A DNA stretch of 18,339 bases from Desulfobacteraceae bacterium. GTDB lineage: Bacteria > Desulfobacterota > DSM-4660 > Desulfatiglandales > Desulfatiglandaceae. A program made the position numbers and the translations under genes. The notes under the pieces are model-generated. The model made no database searches. It saw nothing but the letters and a program-made list of their open reading frames with translations, and was not told the origin of the DNA. Location of the stretch: contig CP070700.1 of the NCBI GenBank assembly GCA_020349865.1, forward strand, positions 329,074 through 347,412, written 5' to 3'. Shown one piece after another: positions 7,746 through 15,310 of this stretch. The stretch's first letter is position 1; the number at the start of each line of letters is the position of its first letter.

Positions 7746-9599
7746 ATGGCCGATATTGTTTTTTTGCCTTTCGAGAAGAAGACAGAACTCGACGGCCATC
7801 TCAGCATATTGCAATTGGCCCAAAAAACTGGCCTTCCACTGCAATCAACGTGTGGAGGGAAAAGAGTCTGTGGAAAATGTAAGGTCGTTGTAGAAAAAAC
7901 TGACGGCCCGCTACTACCACCTTCGAAGCGGGAGCAAGAGGTATTGGGTGCGTTAACAGATAAAGGTTATCGCTTAGCGTGCGACACCGTGTTGACCCAT
8001 AGCTCAATTGTCCTGATTCCAGATGAAAGTCAGATCAAACGCCAGGTTATACTGACTTCAGAAGTGGAACACCCCTATCCCGTAAGGTTGCGACCTAATA
8101 TCAGCCAGTACTACGTGGAAGTCCCGGAGCCATCACTTGATTCCGTAGTAGCTGACCGGGAAAGACTCGTCCTTGCCCTCGAAAACGCTTATAAAATCCG
8201 CCGACCTACGCTTGACCCCCTTGCGTTGCGAAAGCTTCCTCATACTATACGTTCAGACCGGGAAGGTATTACGGTGACCATTCGGGATAAAAAGGAGATC
8301 ATTGATCTTTATGCAGGAATTCAGGACGGGCTTTTTGGCATTGCCTTTGATATTGGCACCACGACCGTAGTTGGCTACCTCATGGATTTGCTTACTGGTG
8401 ATAAACTTTCAGTGAAATCAACTATGAATTCCCAGATTCCTTTTGGGGATGATCTCATCAGTCGGATATCATTTTGTCAGGAGGATCCCGGTAACCTTGA
8501 GAAGTTACGTACAAACATAGTTAAGTGCCTAAACAGGTTGATCTCCGAGGCATCTGGCGAGGCCGGAATTGATTCAACACGAATCATGGAAGCAACCATT
8601 GTGGGCAACACTGCAATGCACCATCTATTTGTAGGTCTTGATCCCCGCTATCTGTCAATGGCCCCCTATACACCTGTATTACAAACAGGACAGGACTTTA
8701 AGGCCAGGGACATGGGTCTTGAGATCGGAGCATCTGCCTATGTTCACCTGTTGCCACTCGAGGCCGGATTTGTGGGCAGTGATACAATTGCGTGTATTTT
8801 GGCCACTGGCCTTCATAGAAGTAAAGTTCCCATGCTTCTCATTGATCTGGGCACGAATGGTGAAATTGTTCTTGGCGACAAAAACGGTCTGGTCTGCTGT
8901 TCAACAGCAGCAGGTCCCGCTTTTGAAGGTGGGCACATCAGATGGGGCATGCGGGCTTCCAGCGGAGCCATTGAGGGGCTAAAAATCAACCCGGATACGC
9001 TTGATGTCAAAGCGGAAACCATCCATGATCAACGCCCCTTGGGCCTGTGTGGGTCAGGTATCATTTCAGCGGTAGCTGAGATGATCAGGGCAGGGATTGT
9101 CTTAGGAAAAGGGAATTTCAACAAAGAAATTCAATCCCCACGTCTCCGCCAGGGGGAAGATGGCTGGGAATTTGTTGTAGCCTGGGCTTCTGAGACAGCG
9201 ATAAAAAATGATATAGTAATAACCGAGAAAGACGTGGCCGAATTGCAAATGGCCAAGTCGGCCGTATATGCCGGTGCAACCTTTTTAATCGAAAAACTTG
9301 GAGTTAAACAGGTCAAAAGGATTCTGCTGGCAGGGGCATGCGGTAATTACGTAGATCCTCTTGATGCTTGCACCATTGATCTCTTTCCTGGTTTTCAGAC
9401 GGCCGATGTTATTGGGGTCGGGAATGCGGCTGGGCATGGCTCGTGCCTGGCCCTATTAGATAAGAACAAAAGGAAAGAAGCAGAACGAATTGCCAGGTCT
9501 ACACAGTATCAGGAGCTTGGTGGCACAACTCGATTTCAGGAATTATTCGTATCGAGCATGTTTTTTGCATCAGCCCGTGATTATGAGGGTGGTTTTTGA
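7746..9599 (+). CDS. Reductive activator of corrinoid enzymes (RACE): 2Fe-2S ferredoxin domain + DUF4445/ASKHA ATPase
   Basis: This 617-residue protein is predicted to couple ATP hydrolysis to reduction of inactive Co(II) corrinoid to Co(I) in methyltransferase systems, like the activating enzyme of acetogen O-demethylases. The N-terminal domain has the plant-type 2Fe-2S ligands Cys36, Cys42, Cys45 (CGGKRVCGKC) and Cys79 (RLACDT). The C-terminal half is an ASKHA-fold ATPase with FDIGTTTVVG, IVGNTAMHHL, LIDLGTNGEI, STAAGPAFEGG, LCGSGII and LLAGACGNYVDP. I start it at ATG 7746 and not at the TTG 7725, because GGAGG at 7734-7738 lies 7 nt upstream of the ATG. It follows the methyltransferase fusion on the same strand, although the 539-bp gap may mean a separate transcript. 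The family is often annotated only as DUF4445 or ferredoxin. Confidence 0.93.
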   Translation: MADIVFLPFEKKTELDGHLSILQLAQKTGLPLQSTCGGKRVCGKCKVVVEKTDGPLLPPSKREQEVLGALTDKGYRLACDTVLTHSSIVLIPDESQIKRQVILTSEVEHPYPVRLRPNISQYYVEVPEPSLDSVVADRERLVLALENAYKIRRPTLDPLALRKLPHTIRSDREGITVTIRDKKEIIDLYAGIQDGLFGIAFDIGTTTVVGYLMDLLTGDKLSVKSTMNSQIPFGDDLISRISFCQEDPGNLEKLRTNIVKCLNRLISEASGEAGIDSTRIMEATIVGNTAMHHLFVGLDPRYLSMAPYTPVLQTGQDFKARDMGLEIGASAYVHLLPLEAGFVGSDTIACILATGLHRSKVPMLLIDLGTNGEIVLGDKNGLVCCSTAAGPAFEGGHIRWGMRASSGAIEGLKINPDTLDVKAETIHDQRPLGLCGSGIISAVAEMIRAGIVLGKGNFNKEIQSPRLRQGEDGWEFVVAWASETAIKNDIVITEKDVAELQMAKSAVYAGATFLIEKLGVKQVKRILLAGACGNYVDPLDACTIDLFPGFQTADVIGVGNAAGHGSCLALLDKNKRKEAERIARSTQYQELGGTTRFQELFVSSMFFASARDYEGGF

Positions 9600-9605
9600 A
9601 CCTTT

Positions 9606-10385
9606 TTAAAAATACCTGCTGGTCTTCTCCTCTTTTCCAAGCATGGATCGGGCAACAAGCAGAATCTGGTTCCGGTCTTCCATGTTAAGGGCCTGCTCCA
9701 GGCCTCCTGCATCCAGATTCATATTAATGGCCTCTTTGGTTAGCCTGAGGCCCATGGGATTCTTGCTGTTCATGGTTTCAGCTATTTCCAGGGCTGTTTC
9801 CATGAGTTTATCGCGCTCCACCACCCTACTCACGAGACCCAGAGCCATGGCATCCTCTGGTGACATGAAGTTGCCGGTCAGCATGAATTCATAAGCCCTC
9901 CCTGCTCCTATAAGGCGTGGCAGAAAATAACTGCACGCCATGTCCGCACCACCCAGACCTATATTAATGTAGGCAACAGAGAAACGAGCGTCGTGTGTAA
10001 TCACCCGGACATCGGATGCAAGGGCAAAACTGAACCCAAGACCCGCCGCGGGCCCATGGACCGCGCAAATGATGGGCTGGGGGGCCTGCCTCATGGCCAG
10101 ATTAAGCCTTGCAAGACGTGCCTGAAACCTGTAAAACTGGTCCGTGTTCATGGCCGGGGCCATTTTCTTGTTCTCTTTCATGTCCAGCCCGGCACAGAAG
10201 CCCTTATCCCCATTTCCCTTCAGGACAATTACGTGCGTATCCAGGTCATACAGTCGTTCTTTCCAGAAGACCTCCAGTTCCTCAATCATCTGGTAGCTCA
10301 CAGAATTATACCTGCGCGGCCGATTGAGGGACAAGATGCCTATTCCGTCCTCTTTAATTTCATATTCAATGGTCTCGTAATCCAT
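9606..10385 (-). CDS. Crotonase-fold protein (enoyl-CoA hydratase/isomerase family), second paralogue
   Basis: This 259-residue protein carries the crotonase oxyanion-hole motifs FCAGLD (63-68) and GPAAGLGFSFALASD (111-125). The positions of the two hydratase glutamates hold Ser119 and Tyr139 (within FSVAYINIG), so it is unlikely to be a classical hydratase. An isomerase or other acyl-CoA reaction is possible, perhaps using an acid such as Asp148 in the GLGGAD loop. The ATG at 10385 starts the family's typical N-terminus (DYETIEYEI); an in-frame extension to 10457 is rich in unlikely residues and has no ribosome-binding site. AAGAAGAG lies upstream of the chosen start. It converges with the RACE gene, with stops 6 bp apart. 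It is only distantly similar to the crotonase at 1761-2549, so it is not a recent duplicate. Confidence 0.87.
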   Translation of the reverse strand: MDYETIEYEIKEDGIGILSLNRPRRYNSVSYQMIEELEVFWKERLYDLDTHVIVLKGNGDKGFCAGLDMKENKKMAPAMNTDQFYRFQARLARLNLAMRQAPQPIICAVHGPAAGLGFSFALASDVRVITHDARFSVAYINIGLGGADMACSYFLPRLIGAGRAYEFMLTGNFMSPEDAMALGLVSRVVERDKLMETALEIAETMNSKNPMGLRLTKEAINMNLDAGGLEQALNMEDRNQILLVARSMLGKEEKTSRYF

Positions 10386-10575
10386 AATAAATGCTCTTCT
10401 TTCAAATATACATAATAATTCACCCCAAAGACGCGGAGGACACTGAATTTTAGTCACACTTGCAAATCACCGCACAGATCCCGTCACTGATGCACATCAT
10501 TCTCAGTTTTGAACAGGTCTCCATATCCCCTCATTGTACCAGAGCCTTGAAAAATTTTCGCCCAGGGGGAGCGGC

Positions 10576-10986
10576 TTAGCTTTTCTTTTCCTTTATCAAG
10601 CCCTTGAGCCCGGCAAAGGGATTATGGGTAAGCGCCTCTTTCTGTTCACTGCCGGCCTCTACTCCACCACCCTCAAGATGATCCAGGTAGCGACGGTGCT
10701 CGTTTTCATGGCAATAGATGCATAAATTTTCCCAGTTGCTGCCATCGAGGGGGTTGTTTTCATGGTCATGGTCCTTGTGGTGTACGGTTAATAGCTGCAA
10801 GTTTTTATTGGTGAACTCGCGTCCACAACGGGCACATATCCATGGGTGGATTTTCAGGGACTGCTCCCGGTAACTCTGTTCACGCTCGGCCTGTGCCTGG
10901 CGTGCCTCGGCTATAACGCGTTTAACTTCGTCTTCATCTATCTTACTACTTGTTGGCTTACGCGGTCCGGGACCTTTAAGAGGCAT
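10576..10986 (-). CDS. yajD: YajD-like HNH endonuclease-fold protein
   Basis: This 136-residue protein matches the E. coli YajD family along its length. It has CARC (Cys51, Cys54), the TVHHKDHDHENNP segment (about 67-79), DGSNWENLC (81-89) and YCHENEH (91-97). These give the two zinc CxxC knuckles and the His-Asn-His residues of the HNH fold. The C-terminal NPFAGLKGLI is also a YajD hallmark. The N-terminal 35 residues are basic and longer than in E. coli. HNH proteins cut nucleic acid, but YajD's biological role is unknown to me. I start at ATG 10986, with GGAGGG about 7 nt upstream; a TTG at 10992 is a less likely start. Confidence 0.9.
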   Translation of the reverse strand: MPLKGPGPRKPTSSKIDEDEVKRVIAEARQAQAEREQSYREQSLKIHPWICARCGREFTNKNLQLLTVHHKDHDHENNPLDGSNWENLCIYCHENEHRRYLDHLEGGGVEAGSEQKEALTHNPFAGLKGLIKEKKS

Positions 10987-11051
10987 GATCAAGCCCTCCC
11001 ATCCTTGAATTTTTGTAACAATTTAGCATTTTTTAAAAAGTCATTTCACCT

Positions 11052-11138
11052 GTCATTGCGAGCAAAGCGAAGCAATCTCAGTTGGTGTAATTACTTGAAA
11101 TCAGGAGATTGCTTCGTCGCTTCACTCCTCGCAATGAC
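11052..11138. repeat. Inverted-repeat element, GTCATTGCG...CGCAATGAC family, copy 2
   Basis: The left arm GTCATTGCGAG (11052) continues through AGCGAAGCAATCTC. The right arm carries GAGATTGCTTCG and ends in CTCGCAATGAC (11138), so arms of about 28-34 bp pair around a loop of about 24 bp. It is related to the copy at 1604-1706, which has a longer interior. It accounts for much of the 324-bp gap 10987-11310. No transposase is present in the window. Confidence 0.8.
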
Positions 11139-11211
11139 CGTTCATAAGACTTTTTACGAAACTATCATTATTGGATTCTCAGGCCTCTTTTTACGCAAAG
11201 TGACAGAATGA

Positions 11212-11228
11212 CCCGACCGTTGGTCGGG
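11212..11228. other. Short perfect hairpin upstream of the J-protein gene
   Basis: CCCGACC (11212-11218), a 3-nt loop GTT and GGTCGGG (11222-11228) form a perfect 7-bp stem. No T-run follows on either strand, so it is not a classic intrinsic terminator. It could be an operator or a scar of the adjacent repeat. Confidence 0.35.
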
Positions 11229-11310
11229 GAGTTTCACCTTCCAAAAGATTCCTTTCGGACACACCCAGAATATGTTAATTGAGCTTATGTATCAATGGAA
11301 AAGGTGAGTC

Positions 11311-12108
11311 ATGGAACAAAAGGACTATTACCGGATTTTAGATGTGGATGAAAATGCCACCCAGCAACAAATCAAGAAGGCCTATCGGGGACTGGCTCTT
11401 AAATACCATCCGGATAAAAATATAGATAACCCTGCTGCGGCTGACCTAATGAAAGAAATAAACGAGTCCTACGCTGTCCTTTCTGATACTGCAAAAAGGA
11501 GGCAGTACGACGCCGTAAGGAATACATATGGATCATCAGCTTACGATCATTTCAGGCAAAATTTTTCTGAACAGGACATTTTTCGGGGTTCTGATATACA
11601 GCAGATTTTTGAAGAAATAAGCAGGACATTCGGCCTAAGGGGCTTTGATGAGATTTTCAAAGGATTTTATGGCCCGGGATACCGAACCTTTGAATTTCGA
11701 CGACCGGGAGCTTTTGGTAAAGGCTTTTTCGCTTTTTCTGCTTTAAAAGAGGGCAATACTCCAAAATTTCCCTTGGGTGGGAGTCTGGGCAAATTGATCA
11801 GATACGGTTTGAAAAAAAAGTGGGGCATAGATTGGCCGGAGAGGGGAAAGGACCGCTATGACATTATTACAATTTCTCCGGAGCTGGCCCAGAGTGGAGG
11901 AAAGATAAGATATCTTTACCAAAGAAAGTCAAAGGAGCTGGTAGTCAATATCCCTGTCGGCATTAAAGAGGGCCAACAAATACGATTAAAGGGCATGGGG
12001 GATGACGGAAAAGGCGGAGGAGAATCAGGAGACCTTTACGTAAAAATCAGATTTAAAAGACCACTATCCCAGAAACTCAGGAATTTTGTAAAAATGCTCC
12101 GATCCTAA
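11311..12108 (+). CDS. DnaJ-family co-chaperone, short type without zinc finger
   Basis: This 265-residue J-protein has an N-terminal J-domain at about residues 5-70, with the HPD motif that stimulates DnaK ATPase at 33-35. A Phe/Gly-rich linker follows (about 95-150). Only one recognisable DnaJ C-terminal substrate-binding segment is present, at about 183-247: DIITISPELAQSGGKI, then VNIPVGIKEGQQIRLKGMG and GDLYVKI. No CxxCxGxG zinc-finger repeats occur, so it is closest to CbpA-type (class B) proteins but shorter than the usual 300 or more residues, with the second C-terminal beta domain missing or reduced. AAAGGTGA lies just upstream of the ATG. No dnaK or grpE is nearby. The intergenic space in front contains repeats, so it is probably a single-gene transcript. 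Confidence 0.9.
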   Translation: MEQKDYYRILDVDENATQQQIKKAYRGLALKYHPDKNIDNPAAADLMKEINESYAVLSDTAKRRQYDAVRNTYGSSAYDHFRQNFSEQDIFRGSDIQQIFEEISRTFGLRGFDEIFKGFYGPGYRTFEFRRPGAFGKGFFAFSALKEGNTPKFPLGGSLGKLIRYGLKKKWGIDWPERGKDRYDIITISPELAQSGGKIRYLYQRKSKELVVNIPVGIKEGQQIRLKGMGDDGKGGGESGDLYVKIRFKRPLSQKLRNFVKMLRS

Positions 12109-12152
12109 TTTGAAGCCCGAAAAGAAGATCTCTCTATTTGAGACACTTTCAC

Positions 12153-12620
12153 CTAACCCCTATGAGTGAATTCCTCCCTTGATTTTGCTTGAATAGTGCC
12201 GGCTTTTTCAGGAATAACACGCTCCACTGTCTCAACGAGAGCCGTAATACCATCGGATATGTTCTTATTCAGTTTAAATAATTCCTTCTCGGTACCTAAA
12301 GACATATCTCTTTTCAGCTTAATTAATTTTTTTTCAACATCAGTGTATATTTCTCTTTTTAGTTGAACTAAATCCTTTTCAAACTTAGAAAACATATTAT
12401 TTCTCAACTTAACTAATTCACTTTCAAGGACCATAAGTATGTCCATTTTCAGTTCGACCACCTCTTTTTCAATAGAGATGTACATATCTCTCTTCAATTT
12501 GATCATCTCTTTCTTTATTCTCTGCACATATATTAACATGAAGGCCATGATACCTAAAATCATAACAAAGCCAAAATAGATAGATAGAATCAAATAGCCG
12601 AGCAAATCGTATTCTGTCAT
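12153..12620 (-). CDS. Membrane-anchored coiled-coil protein with six 15-residue repeats, function unknown
   Basis: I do not recognise this 155-residue protein. A single hydrophobic segment at about residues 9-32 is followed by basic residues (QRIKK), predicting an N-terminal membrane anchor with the rest cytoplasmic (N-out) or, less likely, the reverse. Residues 40-129 consist of six contiguous units of exactly 15 residues, of the type IKLKRDMYISIEKEV. Position 3 is Leu in all six and position 12 is Glu in the first five. Hydrophobic residues recur at positions 3, 7, 11 and 15. The spacing of 4-4-4-3 is the pentadecad pattern of right-handed coiled coils. The tail (130-155) is polar. AAGGAG lies 6 nt before the ATG. 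The reading frame is intact and the charge pattern conserved, supporting a real gene. It stands alone between the J-protein and the SbcC-like gene. Confidence 0.8.
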   Translation of the reverse strand: MTEYDLLGYLILSIYFGFVMILGIMAFMLIYVQRIKKEMIKLKRDMYISIEKEVVELKMDILMVLESELVKLRNNMFSKFEKDLVQLKREIYTDVEKKLIKLKRDMSLGTEKELFKLNKNISDGITALVETVERVIPEKAGTIQAKSREEFTHRG

Positions 12621-12682
12621 TTCAAACTCCTTAACTGCCTCGTCCGCGTTCTGTTTAAGGATACTTTTTCGAACACCATCAA

Positions 12683-12757
12683 ACTGACTAAATTAACATG
12701 ATTAACATGATTTCAGTATTCTTCTCATATCCTGATTATCATGTAAATCCTGTCAAA
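12683..12757. repeat. Degenerate short copy of the TTTGACAGGATT repeat element
   Basis: The left end has a tandem ATTAACATG 9-mer, like the left end at 7250. The right end AATCCTGTCAAA (12746-12757) is identical to the right end at 7583-7594. It is about 75 bp, against 345 bp for the copy at 7250, so the interior is dispensable. It lies in the 265-bp gap 12621-12885, where I see nothing else. Confidence 0.55.
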
Positions 12758-12885
12758 TTAGTTTTTCAACATTAAAAAGAATGCGTGAATAAAACGGCTT
12801 TGTCAACATTTGCTTTGGCCAATTCAACGAGACGACGATGATGGGTAAATGAGGATTATAAAAGCAACCCTAATCTGTCCCCAGT

Positions 12886-15306
12886 TCAAAGGCTGATGAC
12901 CTGATTGGCCCAGTCATCGCAATAGTCGTGGCAGGAAAATATAAGAACCTGGTGTTTTTTAGATACTTCTTGTAACAAATTCCTGGTATTTTCTCGACGC
13001 GAAGCATCAAAATGCACCAAAGGATCATCCAGAACAAGAGGAATGGAATCTTCCCCGCAGACCGCATCTACAAGTGCCAAGCGTGCTGCAAGATACAGTT
13101 GATCTTTGGCACCGGATGACAGCTCCTCGGTATCCGGGTTGATCCAATCACCTTTTTCCGCACTGAATACCAGTAGCGAGAAATCTTCTCTCGAAAGACG
13201 AACCTGGTCATACTTGCCGCCTGTGATCAGGCCAAAATACCTGCCAATCTTTTTATCGACCTCACTTGAAATATTCTCTAAAATGTTTCCTCGTGACCTA
13301 TCAAGCACATCTTTGATGATCTCATAGGCCCTGAGTCTCATCCTAAGCTTAACAACTCTCCTCTCCAGAGTCTCAATGCGCTCCTCCAATTCGGCCACAT
13401 GCTCTTGGCCGTAGTGATCTTCCCGAAGGATGTGTTCAAGGGTTTCTCGCTCAACCTTGAGCTTATACAATTTCTGTTCCATGACTTTGACTTCATTCTC
13501 CTTCTTGATAACTTCTTCCCCAGATGCTTCAAATCCCTTCAGATCATCCAGTGCTGTCTCGGCAACAAGTATCTCCCGGGCCTGATCCCTCTTTTCCTTT
13601 TCGAGTTGCTCTTTGCTGAAGGTCTTTAAGATTCCCTGATTTTCCCTTATGCTGCCATCGAGGTCCAGAACTTCCTTTCGCAACCTTTGAACCTCCCGTT
13701 CTTGCTTCTTTAGCTCCCCTTCTGAAATGGCAAAATCCGTCGTATCATCAAAATCCTTCTTTATCTGATCCAACCGTTTTTTTAACTCACATACTTCTTT
13801 TTCAAGGGATTCAACTGTCTCTTTTCTCAAAATAATCTTGAGTTCATTTTCTTTTGCTTCCAAATTTCGGTCGCTCGTCTCACGCCTCTCTTTCATATCC
13901 GCCAACTTTGTGACCGATTCGCATTGATGCTGCTTAAGCTGATTTTTCAAATGTTGCTTCTTGTGTTTCAGCTTCTTCATACTCGCTTCTAATGCTTGAT
14001 CCTTTGAGGCTACCTGCACCTCAGCAATGTCTTTGAGGTGAATATGGATCTCCTTTTTGGCCGTGCCTTCTATCGTTTCTCCGGTAGTCCCTTCACCTTT
14101 AGAAAGTAGTCCATCTTCTGTCTCTATTACATAAGGTATCGGTGTTTGGAAGGTCACCGTCAGAAGCATAGCACGCTGCCCTATTGTCTTTTCCAACGCC
14201 CTTATATCACTTTCTGTCTGAAGCAAAGCTCGAACTAACTCCTCTGAAACGATGGGAAGCGCGGCCAGAGACTTCTTCAATTCATCAACCACTCCGACAA
14301 TCTCAGCTGCTTTGTTTAGGGTTTCCTTTTTGCGTTGCAAGTCCAATTCCAGAGCGTCTTTTTCCATTTTGATTTTCGTGGCAGTTTCGTAGTGCACAAG
14401 ATTTGCTTCAGTTTCTTTCAAATTCTTCTTTTTGACCTCGTGCTTCACCTTCAGTCTTTCAATCTCCTCTTCTGCTTTTGTTAACTTCTCAAGATCTTCA
14501 AGTGTTTTTTGCAGAACCCTGTTTAAATTCTCATACCTTTCCCTTGCCTTGACATATAGCTTAGATTTTCCCAGGGCCTGATTCTTTATTTCCAGGGACT
14601 TTATTGACTCGTCCACATCACTTGAGAGTTCATGGACGCGCTGCCTTGCCTTGTTAAGCCTTAAGACCGTGTCGGCGATTTTATCCCGTCTCTCTTTTAA
14701 ATCGTCTAATTCATCAACTGTTTGTCGTATCTCACCCGGATTGACATGCGCTGGACGATCAAGCCCCCTTTTTAGGTCGGAGGCCTTTTTTTCCAGAAGT
14801 CTGAGAATTGGCTCCACCGCAGTGTCTTCTTTGCCAGCGATTTTCTCCTCGAGGAGGTCGCGCAGCCCTTTTTGTCCCGAACTGATTGCATGAAGATCCT
14901 CCTGAAAAACACAAGCAGTACTAGTGAATACGTTTTTAGAAAAAAATCCGATGATCTCTGTCAACTTTGTATTCACTTTGTTCTTATCTTTCCAGAATTC
15001 GCTTGTTGTTTCATTCCGGAGTAACGTAGATTTGTTCTCAAAGTCCTTCTCAAGCACATAAGTTTCACTATTCGTGTTTAATGCCAGGGTAAACTGGTAA
15101 AGGGATTCCTTGTTCCATTCCTTGGCCTGTTCAAGACGCCGGGCAGATGATTTAGGATCTTCAAAGAGGGCGAAAATAATTGCTGAAAGAAGAGATGATT
15201 TTCCGGCTTCATTGGGTCCTTTTAAGAGCACGATCCCATCACCAATACTACTGGAAAAAGAATCGATGTTTCTGAACCGCTTAATTTGAAGCCGTGTGAA
15301 TTTCAT
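12886..15306 (-). CDS. SbcC/Rad50/YhaN-like coiled-coil ATPase
   Basis: This 806-residue SMC-like ATPase is predicted to act with the metallophosphoesterase upstream in DNA end processing. Walker A GPNEAGKSS is at 30-38. The ABC signature LSSGAKDQ is at 729-736, Walker B PLVLDDPLVHFD at 756-767, and the switch histidine in FSCHD at 793. Long charged coiled coils run from about 170-375 and 436-670. No CxxC zinc hook is seen at the midpoint. Instead residues about 379-435 form a beta-strand-rich, low-helix insert (LLTVTFQTPIPYVIE...KEIHIHL). The protein is shorter than E. coli SbcC (about 1050). I start at ATG 15306, giving the family-typical MKFTRLQIKRFRN, and not at ATG 15327, which would overlap the upstream gene. 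The start lies 4 nt after the upstream TGA (15311-15313), so translation is probably coupled. Confidence 0.9.
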   Translation of the reverse strand: MKFTRLQIKRFRNIDSFSSSIGDGIVLLKGPNEAGKSSLLSAIIFALFEDPKSSARRLEQAKEWNKESLYQFTLALNTNSETYVLEKDFENKSTLLRNETTSEFWKDKNKVNTKLTEIIGFFSKNVFTSTACVFQEDLHAISSGQKGLRDLLEEKIAGKEDTAVEPILRLLEKKASDLKRGLDRPAHVNPGEIRQTVDELDDLKERRDKIADTVLRLNKARQRVHELSSDVDESIKSLEIKNQALGKSKLYVKARERYENLNRVLQKTLEDLEKLTKAEEEIERLKVKHEVKKKNLKETEANLVHYETATKIKMEKDALELDLQRKKETLNKAAEIVGVVDELKKSLAALPIVSEELVRALLQTESDIRALEKTIGQRAMLLTVTFQTPIPYVIETEDGLLSKGEGTTGETIEGTAKKEIHIHLKDIAEVQVASKDQALEASMKKLKHKKQHLKNQLKQHQCESVTKLADMKERRETSDRNLEAKENELKIILRKETVESLEKEVCELKKRLDQIKKDFDDTTDFAISEGELKKQEREVQRLRKEVLDLDGSIRENQGILKTFSKEQLEKEKRDQAREILVAETALDDLKGFEASGEEVIKKENEVKVMEQKLYKLKVERETLEHILREDHYGQEHVAELEERIETLERRVVKLRMRLRAYEIIKDVLDRSRGNILENISSEVDKKIGRYFGLITGGKYDQVRLSREDFSLLVFSAEKGDWINPDTEELSSGAKDQLYLAARLALVDAVCGEDSIPLVLDDPLVHFDASRRENTRNLLQEVSKKHQVLIFSCHDYCDDWANQVISL

Positions 15307-15310
15307 GGCG

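Noticed and set aside
10846..11211. Plus-strand frame of 121 codons reading through the repeat at 11052
   Set aside because: It overlaps yajD antisense and then translates the inverted repeat (LRAKRSNL...DCFVASLLAMT type string), a well-known artefact of this repeat family.
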